Below, piece by piece: positions 1 through 8,118 of a stretch of DNA of 14,144 nucleotides (positions within the stretch are counted from its first letter, which is position 1; each line of letters opens with the position of its first letter). Under the pieces are notes generated by a model that was not told the origin of the DNA, did not search any database, and saw only the letters and a program-made list of their open reading frames with translations. Origin of the DNA: Flavobacteriales bacterium UBA2798 (GTDB lineage Bacteria; Bacteroidota; Bacteroidia; Flavobacteriales_D; UBA2798); the NCBI GenBank assembly GCA_002351955.1, contig DEHO01000071.1, forward strand, positions 21,245-35,388. Reading direction: 5' to 3'. Position numbers and translations under genes: made by a program.

Positions 1-284
1 CTTTACCTCCTGCATTTCAGCCTCCTCAGAAATTGGAAACGCATTTTATTCCCGTAGGATGTGAGCAATGTTTTGATACCGGTTACAAAGGGCGAAAAGC
101 GATCTATGAAATTATACCGGTGGATTTTTCGGTGAGCGAAATGATCCGGAGAAATGAAAACCATATACAACCATTATTACAAACCAAGGGAATTCAAACC
201 TTGGGTGAGAATGCATTCCAGCTTTTTAAATCCGGAGAGACGTCACTTGAGGAAGTTTATCCATTACTTATGAATACACAATAA
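1..284 (+). CDS. gspE: GspE/PilB-type secretion ATPase, C-terminal end (partial)
   Basis: The reading frame is open from the window edge (first full codon at base 3) to TAA at 282-284, so only about the last 94 residues are visible. They match the C-terminal end of type II secretion / type IV pilus assembly ATPases: a CxxC zinc-knuckle pair (GCEQC) followed by TGYKGRKAIYEIIPVD, then a helical tail with GETSLEEVYPLL. In the family this hexameric cytoplasmic ATPase works with GspL and GspF to drive pseudopilus assembly. The Walker boxes and any first CxxC pair lie upstream of the window. The secretin gene starts one base after the stop, which agrees with operon membership. A PilB or GspE assignment cannot be separated from this fragment; the neighbours resemble a T2SS-like machine. 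The TTG at 33 is not taken as the start because the frame continues upstream of it. Confidence 0.88.
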   Translation, partial: LPPAFQPPQKLETHFIPVGCEQCFDTGYKGRKAIYEIIPVDFSVSEMIRRNENHIQPLLQTKGIQTLGENAFQLFKSGETSLEEVYPLLMNTQ

Positions 285-285
285 A

Positions 286-2175
286 ATGAAACATTTTCTG
301 ATCGTATTGACCTCCCTGATTTCGATGAATTGCTATTCGCAGGATAGGTTTGATAAAATGCGAAATAAACTCGAAGTACAGGTAGTTGATATGCCCGGCT
401 TATCGCAAAGCATTCAGATGAATGTGAACGGTGTTCGGATTCAGGATTTCCTGGCTACTATTGCGGAGAATCACAAACTGAATATCAGTGTAGATCCTTC
501 ACTCAATTTGGAAGTGTACTATAATTTTTCCGATGCTCAGGTGTTGGATGTACTGATTTTTTTATGCCGTCAATATAATCTGGATATTGAAACAACAGGA
601 ACAATCATGCTTTTCAAAAAGTTTACTGAACCTGTTCCTGCTATTGTTCCATATTCACCCAGAAAACCTAAGGTAAATTATGCCAAAGAGACAAATTTTC
701 TTTCCCTTGATTTAAAGCGAGACAGCTTAGAATATGTGGTACAGGAAATAACAGAACAAAGTATGTACAACATCATTGTATCTCCGGCTGCGAAGGGACA
801 TCAGGTCAGTGTTTTTATTGCAAACCGTCCGTTTGAAAATGCATTGGAACTTATGTGTGATGCCAATGGGCTTAAACTAATCCAAAAAGGTGAAACAGTT
901 TACCTGATCGACAAGGGCGAAAATCAAACAAGCCCCGGAACACCAGTGAGCAAAACATTCAAAGCAGCCACTGTCGCAGTAAACGGACTTGATGTAAAAA
1001 CGAATAACAAGGGAACAATCAGTGTTAGAGCTGAGAATGTACCTTTAAAAGATATTATCAGGGAAGTATCAAATCAGATGCTGATCAATTATTTTTTATT
1101 CAATGAACCAACAGGGAATACTTCTCTGTATATCGAGAATGCACCCTACGACGATTTTCTTGGTTATCTCCTTACGGGAACATCCTATACCTACAAGAAG
1201 CAGGACAGCATATATATGATAGGCGACCGAAAAATTGAAGGACTTCGAAAAACGCAATTGATAAAATTGAAGTACAGGCCCGTTGAGAAAATCATGAATT
1301 TTATACCTGCTGAACTTAAAAAGGATGTAGAGATACAGGAGTTTATTGAACTCAACGGTTTAATTGTAAGTGGATCTTCTTTGCGTATAGATGAGATACA
1401 GCAATTCATCCGACAAATTGATCAGTTGGTTCCTGTGGTAATGATCGAGGTTATCATTGTCGAATCAAAGCGCAATCATAATGTAACTACAGGTGTACAA
1501 GCTGGATTGGGAACAACTAATAATACTACACCAACCAATGGTGGAGTTTCACCGGGCGTTAACCTGGAAGTTTCTCCATCAACCATTAATGGAATCATCA
1601 ACGGATTTAATGCCGCAGGTGTATTTAATCTGGGCAACGTGAGCCCGCGTTTTTACCTCTCTGTTCAGGCGCTTGAGGAAAATGGAAACATCCATGTGCG
1701 TAGTGTCCCTAAAATTTCAACACTAAACGGTAATCTGGCATCGATGAAAGTCGGAAGCCAGGAATATTACCTCGAACAAACTCAGAATGTTTATGCATCC
1801 AATACCACTCAAACTATTGTAAACAATCAATACAAATCTGTAAATGCAGATCTCACGATAAAAATTAAACCATTTGTATCGGAGGATAATCAGGTCACCT
1901 TAACCATTACTGTTGAGCAATCTGATTTCACAGCGAAAATTGCACCTACTGCACCACCCGGTCAGGTAACGCGAACATTCGAATCCATGATCAGGGTACG
2001 CGATGGAGATATGATTGTTTTGGGCGGACTCGAAGAAAAGACAGTTGAAAACAATGCTTCAGGTTTGCCCGGGGTTGCCCGTATTCCGGTATTACGCTCT
2101 CTTTTTGGAAAGAATTCCCGAAAGAAAAGCAAATCACATCTTACTGTATTTATTCGTCCAACCATAGTGTATTAA
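286..2175 (+). CDS. gspD: Type II/IV secretin (GspD/PilQ-like outer-membrane channel)
   Basis: This 629-residue protein has an N-terminal signal peptide (about residues 1-19, ending CYSQ). Three repeats of about 70 residues resemble N0/STN domains (about 35-110, 135-210 and 240-312); each ends in a short strand such as GTIMLFKK, GETVYLI or DSIYMIG. An N1/N3-like ring domain follows (about 319-392, with LKYRPVEKIMNFIP and QFIRQIDQLVPVVMIEVIIVE). The C-terminal secretin domain carries VRSVPKISTLNG, then the family signature GDMIVLGGLEEK and LPGVARIPVLRSLFG, ending HLTVFIRPTIVY. Secretins form multimeric gated channels in the outer membrane for folded substrates or pili. The segment around residues 405-450 (Asn/Gly/Thr rich) is probably an insertion or gate loop. 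No C-terminal pilotin-binding S domain is seen, since the protein ends right after the last strand. The next gene starts at the base after the stop. Confidence 0.93.
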   Translation: MKHFLIVLTSLISMNCYSQDRFDKMRNKLEVQVVDMPGLSQSIQMNVNGVRIQDFLATIAENHKLNISVDPSLNLEVYYNFSDAQVLDVLIFLCRQYNLDIETTGTIMLFKKFTEPVPAIVPYSPRKPKVNYAKETNFLSLDLKRDSLEYVVQEITEQSMYNIIVSPAAKGHQVSVFIANRPFENALELMCDANGLKLIQKGETVYLIDKGENQTSPGTPVSKTFKAATVAVNGLDVKTNNKGTISVRAENVPLKDIIREVSNQMLINYFLFNEPTGNTSLYIENAPYDDFLGYLLTGTSYTYKKQDSIYMIGDRKIEGLRKTQLIKLKYRPVEKIMNFIPAELKKDVEIQEFIELNGLIVSGSSLRIDEIQQFIRQIDQLVPVVMIEVIIVESKRNHNVTTGVQAGLGTTNNTTPTNGGVSPGVNLEVSPSTINGIINGFNAAGVFNLGNVSPRFYLSVQALEENGNIHVRSVPKISTLNGNLASMKVGSQEYYLEQTQNVYASNTTQTIVNNQYKSVNADLTIKIKPFVSEDNQVTLTITVEQSDFTAKIAPTAPPGQVTRTFESMIRVRDGDMIVLGGLEEKTVENNASGLPGVARIPVLRSLFGKNSRKKSKSHLTVFIRPTIVY

Positions 2176-3372
2176 GTGCTTCCATTTTTACAACATATCG
2201 CTGATTCGAAAGAAAAGAAGCTGAATTCAATTGAGCTTGCGTTTATGGCTGATGGGATGGTCAAGGTACTTTATCCCGTGCAGTTTCTGATGCGCAAAAA
2301 AGGCGTTGAGTTTGCTGGACTGGAAGAAGTTTCAAATCTTCCATCAGAATGGAAGAAGACCTTGAATAAGGAAATTGCATTGCTGATTACATTTTCCGGC
2401 AAAGGAATTATTACAAAACGAATCGAAAAGGGTGAGGGATACAATTTTCACATCCGAACTATTTTACCCAATGCTAATCCTGAAGAGTTCTATTGGCAGG
2501 TCATTGATTGTCGTGATCATCAAATGGTAAGTGTGATTCGCAAAACTCAGATCGATGATTTTCTCAAAGAAGTATGTGCATCCAATTATTTGATTGCCGG
2601 CGTTTTTCTGGGAGCAATAAATGCTTTTCCATTGGCAGGAATAACTGGCTCTCCGGAAATTTCTGCTTCCGGATTTCGCATTGAAATGGAAGCGAACGAA
2701 CCATCAGCAATCGTTCCTGATCAGAATTTTTCCGAAGAACTATTTGTTGATGGGAAAAAAATTCTCCCCACTCAGTTAGTTGCAGTAGGTTCCGGATTTG
2801 GGTATTATTCAGATGTTCCCGGAATTGAAACTTCCTACCATACCAAAGAAGAACTGGGGTACAGAAATCTATTGAATAAAATTGGATTTGGTGCATTAGC
2901 GGTGTTAATGATCATACTTGGGTTTAATTATTATTTCCGGAATTATTATCAGGAGCGGTTTTTGCTGTTAAGTGAAATCATGACTGCCACTGCCGGTGAG
3001 CGTCAGGAAATGGCGGGAATACAATTGGAACTGGGTGAAAAGAGGGAATTGATTCATTCAACCGGACTCAGCATGCATCACTGGTTGTCGTATTACGCAA
3101 ACGATATTGGTGAAAGTGTTCCTCTTGAAATTGTGCTTACAGATATGATTATTTGTCCATTACAGGGAAAGCGAATGGAACCCGGTGAACCTGCAGAATT
3201 TTTGGCGGGTCAGATTCTAATTACCGGAACCACGCCAGGTTCAGAGATTCTCCATCAATGGGTGGAGCGCTTAAAATCGAGAGACTGGGCACGAGAAGTA
3301 ATAGTTGAATCTTTTAAGCAAAAAGAAGATATGGATTTGTCGCAGTTTACCTTACAAATAACGCTTTCCTGA
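2176..3372 (+). CDS. GspL/PilM-PilN-like inner-membrane assembly protein
   Basis: The 398-residue product has a soluble N-terminal part of about 230 residues, one membrane span (about residues 236-256, ALAVLMIILGFNYYF) and a C-terminal region of about 140 residues with a helical start and beta-rich end. That layout (cytoplasmic actin-like domain, one span, periplasmic ferredoxin-like domain) is the layout of GspL, or of PilM plus PilN. Its position between secretin and GspM/PilO-like genes also fits. Sequence motifs are weak, so the assignment rests on topology and context. The family role is to connect the secretion ATPase to the periplasmic ring. The GTG at 2176 abuts the secretin stop and no Shine-Dalgarno is visible; an internal ATG at 2245 would remove 23 residues. 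The stop overlaps the next start by one base (TGATG). Confidence 0.62.
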   Translation: MLPFLQHIADSKEKKLNSIELAFMADGMVKVLYPVQFLMRKKGVEFAGLEEVSNLPSEWKKTLNKEIALLITFSGKGIITKRIEKGEGYNFHIRTILPNANPEEFYWQVIDCRDHQMVSVIRKTQIDDFLKEVCASNYLIAGVFLGAINAFPLAGITGSPEISASGFRIEMEANEPSAIVPDQNFSEELFVDGKKILPTQLVAVGSGFGYYSDVPGIETSYHTKEELGYRNLLNKIGFGALAVLMIILGFNYYFRNYYQERFLLLSEIMTATAGERQEMAGIQLELGEKRELIHSTGLSMHHWLSYYANDIGESVPLEIVLTDMIICPLQGKRMEPGEPAEFLAGQILITGTTPGSEILHQWVERLKSRDWAREVIVESFKQKEDMDLSQFTLQITLS

Positions 3373-3902
3373 TGGGAAAATTAAATTACAAACGGAAATT
3401 TCTGGCGGTGGCAGTGTTGGTGCCTGTATTGGCATTGTTATCCTGGTTCAGATTGATTGATCCTACACTTGAGTTGAAAGGGCAGTGCAGGAGCATGGAA
3501 CAATCTCTGGATTCGAGTAAGGGATATGAAACAGATTATTTGTTATTGCGCAATGAATTGGATCAATTGAATCAAATGTTAGGAAAGGAAGCCGGTTCGG
3601 TAGAAGAAATCAATAGGGGAATAGTGGAGTTTGTTAGTAAAAATTCAGATGAATTAAACATTTCGCTTACTGAATTTCCTGCTGTACACAGCTTTCAGAA
3701 AAACCAATACCGGATTTTCACGCATCAGGCAGAAATTGAGGGTTCATACATGGCAATTTTACGACTTGTATATAAAATGGAGCGCGAATTTAACCTGGCA
3801 CGAATATGTTCCATTCGCTTTGTAACGCGTCAGGACAAAATAAAAAAAGTAAAAAAACTTTATGGGATCATCTATGTTCAGAATATTCACCGGCTTGGCT
3901 AG
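3372..3902 (+). CDS. GspM/PilO-like inner-membrane protein
   Basis: This 176-residue protein has a basic N-terminus (MGKLNYKRK), one membrane span at about residues 10-28 (FLAVAVLVPVLALLSWF), a coiled-coil stretch rich in Leu, Gln and Glu (about 35-75), and a C-terminal alpha/beta region. Length, topology and position after the GspL-like gene match PilO/GspM. In those families the protein dimerises with PilN/GspL in the inner membrane and is part of the platform that links to PilP/GspC. No diagnostic motif is visible, so the call rests on layout and synteny. The start overlaps the upstream stop by one base, and the end overlaps the next gene by 41 bases (29 if its second Met is used). Translational coupling is likely. 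The C-terminal tail is Lys-rich just before the end. Confidence 0.6.
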   Translation: MGKLNYKRKFLAVAVLVPVLALLSWFRLIDPTLELKGQCRSMEQSLDSSKGYETDYLLLRNELDQLNQMLGKEAGSVEEINRGIVEFVSKNSDELNISLTEFPAVHSFQKNQYRIFTHQAEIEGSYMAILRLVYKMEREFNLARICSIRFVTRQDKIKKVKKLYGIIYVQNIHRLG

Positions 3903-4839
3903 TTTGCTCCTGATTCTTTCAGGATGTCAGGATTTTTTCGTCAGGGATCTTACCGGAGATACGGTTGTATTGAGTTCTCCTGCAAACGGAACGCAAACAG
4001 TGGCATTATCCCATCAATTTACCTGGGAAGAAATAAAAGGTGCAGAATATTACAATCTCGAAATTGTGACACCTGATTTTGGCGCCATACAATCCTACGT
4101 GTTGGATACTACCATTTCAAGCACCCGATTTTCACAGACCCTTTTTCCCGGTACGTATCAATGGCGAGTGAAGGCAGGGAATTTTGGTGGTGAAACTCAA
4201 TTCTCTCAACCATTCACTTTGATAATTGATACAAGCAGTGATCTCAGCAATCAGGTGGTGGTGCTTAATTCGCCGTTTTCAGGTTTTGTTACCAACGATT
4301 CTACGCCGTCATTCTCATGGCAAACTATTTTTATTGCCGACAGCTATGTCTTTACCTTAAAATCTGGAACAGTTTGGAATTCCGGGATAGTCATCTATTC
4401 CGATACCCTGCTGGCAACATCTATGGCATTGCCTGCAATTAATGCTTTACCGGAAGGAAAATATACCTGGGGAGTAAAGGCTATGAATGCGATCTCTTCC
4501 AGTAGTTACACGATTCGCAATCTTCACATCGACCGAACTGATCCACCTGCAGTTTCATTGCAGTCACCTTCAAATTTTTCACTGCTGTCCACCGGTATTT
4601 TGAATTTCAATTGGAATCGCCCGGCTGATGTTGGAACTCAGCCCAGCAACAGAGCTGATTCAGTGTATGTTTATTCAGACACAACATTGACCAATTTGTT
4701 TTCGAGAAGTGGAACGAGTACAACTTCAATTGCTCTTACACTCACCAATCCGGGTTGGTACAGATGGTATGTCATTAGTTTCGACCAGGCCGGAAATGCA
4801 TCGGATACTTCGCAGAAGTTTAAATTTCAATTGAATTAA
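3862..4839 (+). CDS. FN3-repeat outer-membrane lipoprotein in the secretion operon
   Basis: The N-terminus is a lipoprotein signal with lipobox LSGC, the lipidated Cys being residue 22 (residue 18 if translation starts at the ATG at 3874, an equally good start). After the Cys come three fibronectin-III/Ig-like repeats of about 90-100 residues. Each opens with a V-x-L-x-SP motif (VVLSSPANG, VVLNSPFSG, VSLQSPSNF), has a central Trp strand (FTWEE, FSWQT, FNWNR), and ends in a Y/W-x-W-x-V strand (YQWRVKAGN, YTWGVKAMN, YRWYVISFD). Such repeats occur in Bacteroidota surface proteins. Because the gene lies between GspM-like and GspC-like genes, the product may be an outer-membrane partner of the secretin (a pilotin-like or stabilising role) or a surface substrate-handling factor. 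That role is inferred from position alone. The stop overlaps the next ATG by one base. Confidence 0.8.
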   Translation: MGSSMFRIFTGLASLLLILSGCQDFFVRDLTGDTVVLSSPANGTQTVALSHQFTWEEIKGAEYYNLEIVTPDFGAIQSYVLDTTISSTRFSQTLFPGTYQWRVKAGNFGGETQFSQPFTLIIDTSSDLSNQVVVLNSPFSGFVTNDSTPSFSWQTIFIADSYVFTLKSGTVWNSGIVIYSDTLLATSMALPAINALPEGKYTWGVKAMNAISSSSYTIRNLHIDRTDPPAVSLQSPSNFSLLSTGILNFNWNRPADVGTQPSNRADSVYVYSDTTLTNLFSRSGTSTTSIALTLTNPGWYRWYVISFDQAGNASDTSQKFKFQLN

Positions 4840-5351
4840 TGAATAAGAAACTGCTAAATATCGTATTGATTGTTGTTGTTTGCGGAATCTGGTCGGTAGT
4901 GATATATCGTTTCATTAAAAATCAGTCATCTCAGGAAATGGTAATTGATATAGAAAATCAAGCAGGACCGGTTTCTGATTTTTCAACTAAACGGGAAGAT
5001 TTTCCATTGAGTTCAATTAGTCGTGATCCGTTTCTTGATGGAACAACTCCTTTAAGAAAGATAAACAAGGGGGGACGTAATTTAGTATCAGGAACATCAG
5101 TTTCAACAAATAGTGGAAAAGAAAAGATCCAAAAAACTGTGCATGTAGCTGATGTTGCTCCAATGAATTTACGATTTCAGGGAGTGGTAAAAAACAATAC
5201 GACCAATGCCACAGTTGCACTGATTGCCTTTAATGGAAAAAGTGTGAGATTGTGTCCCGGACAAATACATGAGGGATATAAGCTTGAAAAAATTTACCGC
5301 GACTCGGTAATGCTTACCCGCAATAAAGAACGAATAATTGCACGAAAATGA
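4839..5351 (+). CDS. GspC/PilP-like periplasmic coupling protein
   Basis: This 170-residue protein has a single N-terminal membrane anchor (about residues 5-26, LLNIVLIVVVCGIWSVVIYRF). A flexible Ser/Thr-rich linker follows, containing the RDPF motif (residues 62-65, SSISRDPFLDG) that is typical of PilP and GspC proteins. The small C-terminal beta domain (about 108-170) begins MNLRFQGVVKN, continues ATVALIAFNGKSVRLCPGQ, and ends with EKIYRDSVMLTRN. In the family this domain (the HR domain in GspC) binds the periplasmic N0 domain of the secretin and couples it to the inner-membrane platform. The gene overlaps the upstream stop by one base and the next start by four bases (ATGA), which supports co-translation. 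Whether to call it GspC or PilP is arbitrary here; the fold and role are the same. Confidence 0.72.
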   Translation: MNKKLLNIVLIVVVCGIWSVVIYRFIKNQSSQEMVIDIENQAGPVSDFSTKREDFPLSSISRDPFLDGTTPLRKINKGGRNLVSGTSVSTNSGKEKIQKTVHVADVAPMNLRFQGVVKNNTTNATVALIAFNGKSVRLCPGQIHEGYKLEKIYRDSVMLTRNKERIIARK

Positions 5352-6010
5352 AAAATTGGAATCACTTGTTGTTGATCATGTTTTTGATTACACCGACTGT
5401 ATTAAGAGCGCAAGAGGAAAATTTACGTCTTTTTCAAATCAATACAAACGGCGAACACATCAAAGCAGAAGCTTATGTAAAACCGCAGAGAATTAAAGTG
5501 AATAATCACTTGTATTATTATTGGATAAAAGCAAGAGAAATTCATTTTTCGCAAGGAGGATACGAGGGGAATTTATTGCATGGAAGTTATGTGAGTTTTT
5601 ATCCAAGCGAACAACTAAAGGAACAGGGACGATTTTATAAAGGTCTCAAGAACGGAGAATGGAAAAAGTGGCATCCCAATGGTGCTGTTGCAGAAATCAG
5701 TAATTGGCATAAAGGAATGTTAAACGGAGAGGTGCTGCGGTTTAATGAAGCAGGACGACGCATTTACAAAGCACATTACAAGGGAAACGTATTGCATGGA
5801 CGTGAGTTAGTTTTTGTTCAGGATACCATTTCTTCCCAGAGGGTTTATAAAAGAGGAGTAGAAAAGGTTAAGAAGGTGAAAGCGGAAAAAAAGCGAAAGT
5901 TTAAGAAATCGGGAATTCAGGTGATGGAAGAAAAAACTCAAGAGCCTGAGAATGCAGATCCGAAAGATCGGGGACGTAAAGCATCGAAAAAGAAAAGCAG
6001 CGGTAATTAA
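5348..6010 (+). CDS. Secreted MORN-repeat protein with Lys-rich tail
   Basis: The product is 220 residues with a signal peptide (about 1-21, cleavage near LRAQ). At least three MORN/YwqK-type repeats lie at about residues 68-155, recognisable by GNLLHGSYVSFYPS, GLKNGEWKKWHPNG, GMLNGEVLRFNEAG and GNVLHGRELVF. The last 60 residues are highly charged and Lys-rich, probably disordered. MORN-type repeats are short beta-hairpin units that in Bacteroidota occur in many exported proteins; no single function applies. The gene shares ATGA with the GspC/PilP-like gene and is followed within 10 bases by a pseudopilin-like gene, so it belongs to the operon. It is not a standard T2SS component and may be an accessory envelope factor or a lineage-specific part of the machine. 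Confidence 0.7.
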   Translation: MKNWNHLLLIMFLITPTVLRAQEENLRLFQINTNGEHIKAEAYVKPQRIKVNNHLYYYWIKAREIHFSQGGYEGNLLHGSYVSFYPSEQLKEQGRFYKGLKNGEWKKWHPNGAVAEISNWHKGMLNGEVLRFNEAGRRIYKAHYKGNVLHGRELVFVQDTISSQRVYKRGVEKVKKVKAEKKRKFKKSGIQVMEEKTQEPENADPKDRGRKASKKKSSGN

Positions 6011-6020
6011 GTAAAATCCT

Positions 6021-7301
6021 TTGGTTAAGGCAAAACGATACAAAGCGGCAATATTGCCATACGTACTGGTCATTACTTTGGCCGGAGGCATTGTTGTTTC
6101 TTCGATTATGTTGCGGTTTTACCTCTCATTGAAAGAATCAGATCTTCTGTTAAATCAGTGGATCATCGAAAAGGATTTGAACTCTGTATTGAATTACGGA
6201 ATGCACCAGGAGATTTTTTCTTCTCGATGGGAAGATGTTCATTTTTCTACCACATTAAATTCGATTGCACGTTTTCAGAATGATCATTGGGGAATTTACG
6301 GATTGACCAAAGTACAAGTTGAAAGAAACAAAAGCGTTTTTAAACGGGCTGCAATATGGGGACGAAAAAGTGAGCAATCTGATTATTCGCTTTATCTGGC
6401 AGATTTAAAACAACATTTTAGCGTTTGTGGCAAAACTGTTCTGGATGGACTTTGCTATCTGCCTGAAGCAGGTGTCAGGCATGGTTATATTGAAGGGAAA
6501 TCCTTTACCGGATCATTACCAGATCAGTCCACAGTGAAACACGCTCGGCGGGAACTTCCTGCATTAGATCAAAGCTATTGGAAAAGTCTCTGTAAAAGAT
6601 TCGGAGAATCCTTTTCTGTTCCGGAAGAAATTACCCAATTGGAACAGTCATCCGATACCTTGATCAATAGTTTTTTCGAGCCAACAATTCGCATTAAAAG
6701 TACAAGGTCTATAGTTCTTGATCAGGGTTTTTATGAAGGAAACATAATAGTAGAAAGTGGTCGGGAAATTATTGTAAAGCCAGGATTTACATCGAAAGGA
6801 ATAGTATTAATTGCACCTCATATTCAAATTGACTCAAACAATGGTTCTTATTTGCAAGCCTTTGCAAGGGAAACTATTTTGCTAAAAGAAAACAGCAAAT
6901 TGGAATATCCTTCTGCTTTTTGTTTGATCAGAGATAAGGAATTTAAATCCGTTTTGGGTGCAGACTCAAAATTAGTGATTGACCTCGAAAAAAATACGCA
7001 TTTTAAAGGCATACTCCTCGCTGTTTGTGAATTATATGAACCCACTCATCCTATTCTGATTAGGTTAAGAGAAGGTAGCGAAGTGGAGGGTGAAGTTTAT
7101 TCTTCAAGAATGGCAGAGATAAAAGGCACAATTAAAGGAAATCTTGCTTGTGAAGAGTTTTATTTGGAAACACAGTCATCATCGTATAAAAATCATTTGC
7201 TCGACGCCCGCATTTCTATTCATGACAGGAACCCCTGGTATTCCGGATTACCGTTTCAAAACAAACTTGTTCAACCATCACTGATTCAATTTGTAAAATG
7301 A
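6021..7301 (+). CDS. PilX/GspK-like large minor pseudopilin with repetitive beta body
   Basis: This 426-residue protein begins MVKAKRYKAAILPYVLVITLAGGIVVSS: a basic leader followed by a long hydrophobic helix (about 9-31), as in PilX and GspK minor (pseudo)pilins. No Glu at +5 is evident, as is also usual for GspK. The C-terminal half (about 220-400) is a string of short strands with turns (VLDQGFYEGNIIVESGREI, then VLIAPHIQIDSNNGSY, REGSEVEGEVYSSRMAEI, KGTIKGNLACEEFYL). This pattern resembles a right-handed beta-helix or bactofilin-like fold. The body is larger than in a typical GspK. The only usable start is TTG at 6021, because an in-frame stop lies at 6012-6014 and the next Met codons lie within or beyond the helix. 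It shares ATGA with the following pseudopilin. It may sit at the pseudopilus tip; this role is inferred. Confidence 0.58.
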   Translation: MVKAKRYKAAILPYVLVITLAGGIVVSSIMLRFYLSLKESDLLLNQWIIEKDLNSVLNYGMHQEIFSSRWEDVHFSTTLNSIARFQNDHWGIYGLTKVQVERNKSVFKRAAIWGRKSEQSDYSLYLADLKQHFSVCGKTVLDGLCYLPEAGVRHGYIEGKSFTGSLPDQSTVKHARRELPALDQSYWKSLCKRFGESFSVPEEITQLEQSSDTLINSFFEPTIRIKSTRSIVLDQGFYEGNIIVESGREIIVKPGFTSKGIVLIAPHIQIDSNNGSYLQAFARETILLKENSKLEYPSAFCLIRDKEFKSVLGADSKLVIDLEKNTHFKGILLAVCELYEPTHPILIRLREGSEVEGEVYSSRMAEIKGTIKGNLACEEFYLETQSSSYKNHLLDARISIHDRNPWYSGLPFQNKLVQPSLIQFVK

Positions 7302-7636
7302 AATGGAAATTGAAATACAATGCATTTTCCACGGTTGAGACAATTGTGGCTTCTGTTATCTTGTCAATGTTGCTGGTGGTTTTCTATTCAGCTATTGGTT
7401 CAACACTTGATGCCGACCATTCCGTGCTTATAGCGCGAGGAATAAATGCTTCGGAAAATTGGAAGTCCGGTTTTTGCGAAAATGATGCGGAGTCCGCTGA
7501 TTTTCCCGGAGGGAAATTGTTTGTCGATAGGAACGAATTACAACGAAATCTGATTCTACTGCATTTTACGATTAAGGATAGAGAGAATACCAAGCTCCTT
7601 GAATGGGAGGAATACATTACAGCATGCGAAAACTGA
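7298..7636 (+). CDS. Minor pseudopilin (type IV pilin-like)
   Basis: A 112-residue protein with a short basic leader (MKWKLKYNA), then FSTVETIVASVILSMLLVVFY. This is a class III (prepilin) signal: cleavage would fall after Ala-9, giving mature Phe-1 and the conserved Glu at +5, followed by a hydrophobic helix. The rest is a short globular part with one Cys pair candidate (residues 53 and 110 region). The small size suggests a minor pseudopilin (GspI/GspH class) rather than the main subunit. Processing would need a prepilin peptidase, which is not in this window. The start shares ATGA with the gene upstream, and the end overlaps the next gene by 13 bases. Confidence 0.75.
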   Translation: MKWKLKYNAFSTVETIVASVILSMLLVVFYSAIGSTLDADHSVLIARGINASENWKSGFCENDAESADFPGGKLFVDRNELQRNLILLHFTIKDRENTKLLEWEEYITACEN

Positions 7637-8118
7637 AGGCCATGACAATTGCAGATACCATCATTGCAATGGTATTAGCCTCGCTTGTAATGGGAATGGG
7701 CGGATATTTTTACCTGGGACTTGTAAAAACGATGAAAAGCTATGAAGAAACCACCAAATTGGCAGGAGATCTTCAAAGGCTTACCCTTTTGATGCAAACA
7801 GAAAAAAGTCGATCGGATAAAATGATGGCAGGTGAAAACAAGTTGGTTTTTTTGCAGATGAATTCAGCTGACAGTTTGATCGTTGAATATGTGTTTGAAG
7901 GAAATGGCACTGTTCGAATTCAGAACGGCGTAATTACAGATTCACTTACTTTGGTTTGCGTCAGACCGGAATATTCATTTATGGGAAATTCAGTTGGACC
8001 GGGTATGTTGTGCGATTATGTTTTTCTTCCATTTAATGAGGGTAATAATCCGATGGAAATTATCCTTCGCAAGAAGTATCCTTCTTCATTTATAATTAAT
8101 CAGGAACATGGCAATTGA
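7624..8118 (+). CDS. Minor pseudopilin with Asp at mature position +5
   Basis: Starting at ATG 7624 the product has 164 residues and a six-residue basic leader (MRKLKA), then MTIADTIIAMVLASLVMGMGGYFYL. This is a prepilin-type signal, except that the residue at +5 is Asp where nearly all pseudopilins have Glu. The C-terminal domain contains GENKLVFLQMNSADSLIVEYVF, cut here as GENKLVFLQMN and ADSLIVEYVF, a strand-rich pattern similar to GspJ/GspI-like minor pseudopilins. An upstream in-frame ATG at 7603 would give a 13-residue leader and a longer overlap; the shorter leader fits the family better. The end overlaps the gspF start by 11 bases. The role is probably pseudopilus tip assembly. Confidence 0.7.
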   Translation: MRKLKAMTIADTIIAMVLASLVMGMGGYFYLGLVKTMKSYEETTKLAGDLQRLTLLMQTEKSRSDKMMAGENKLVFLQMNSADSLIVEYVFEGNGTVRIQNGVITDSLTLVCVRPEYSFMGNSVGPGMLCDYVFLPFNEGNNPMEIILRKKYPSSFIINQEHGN

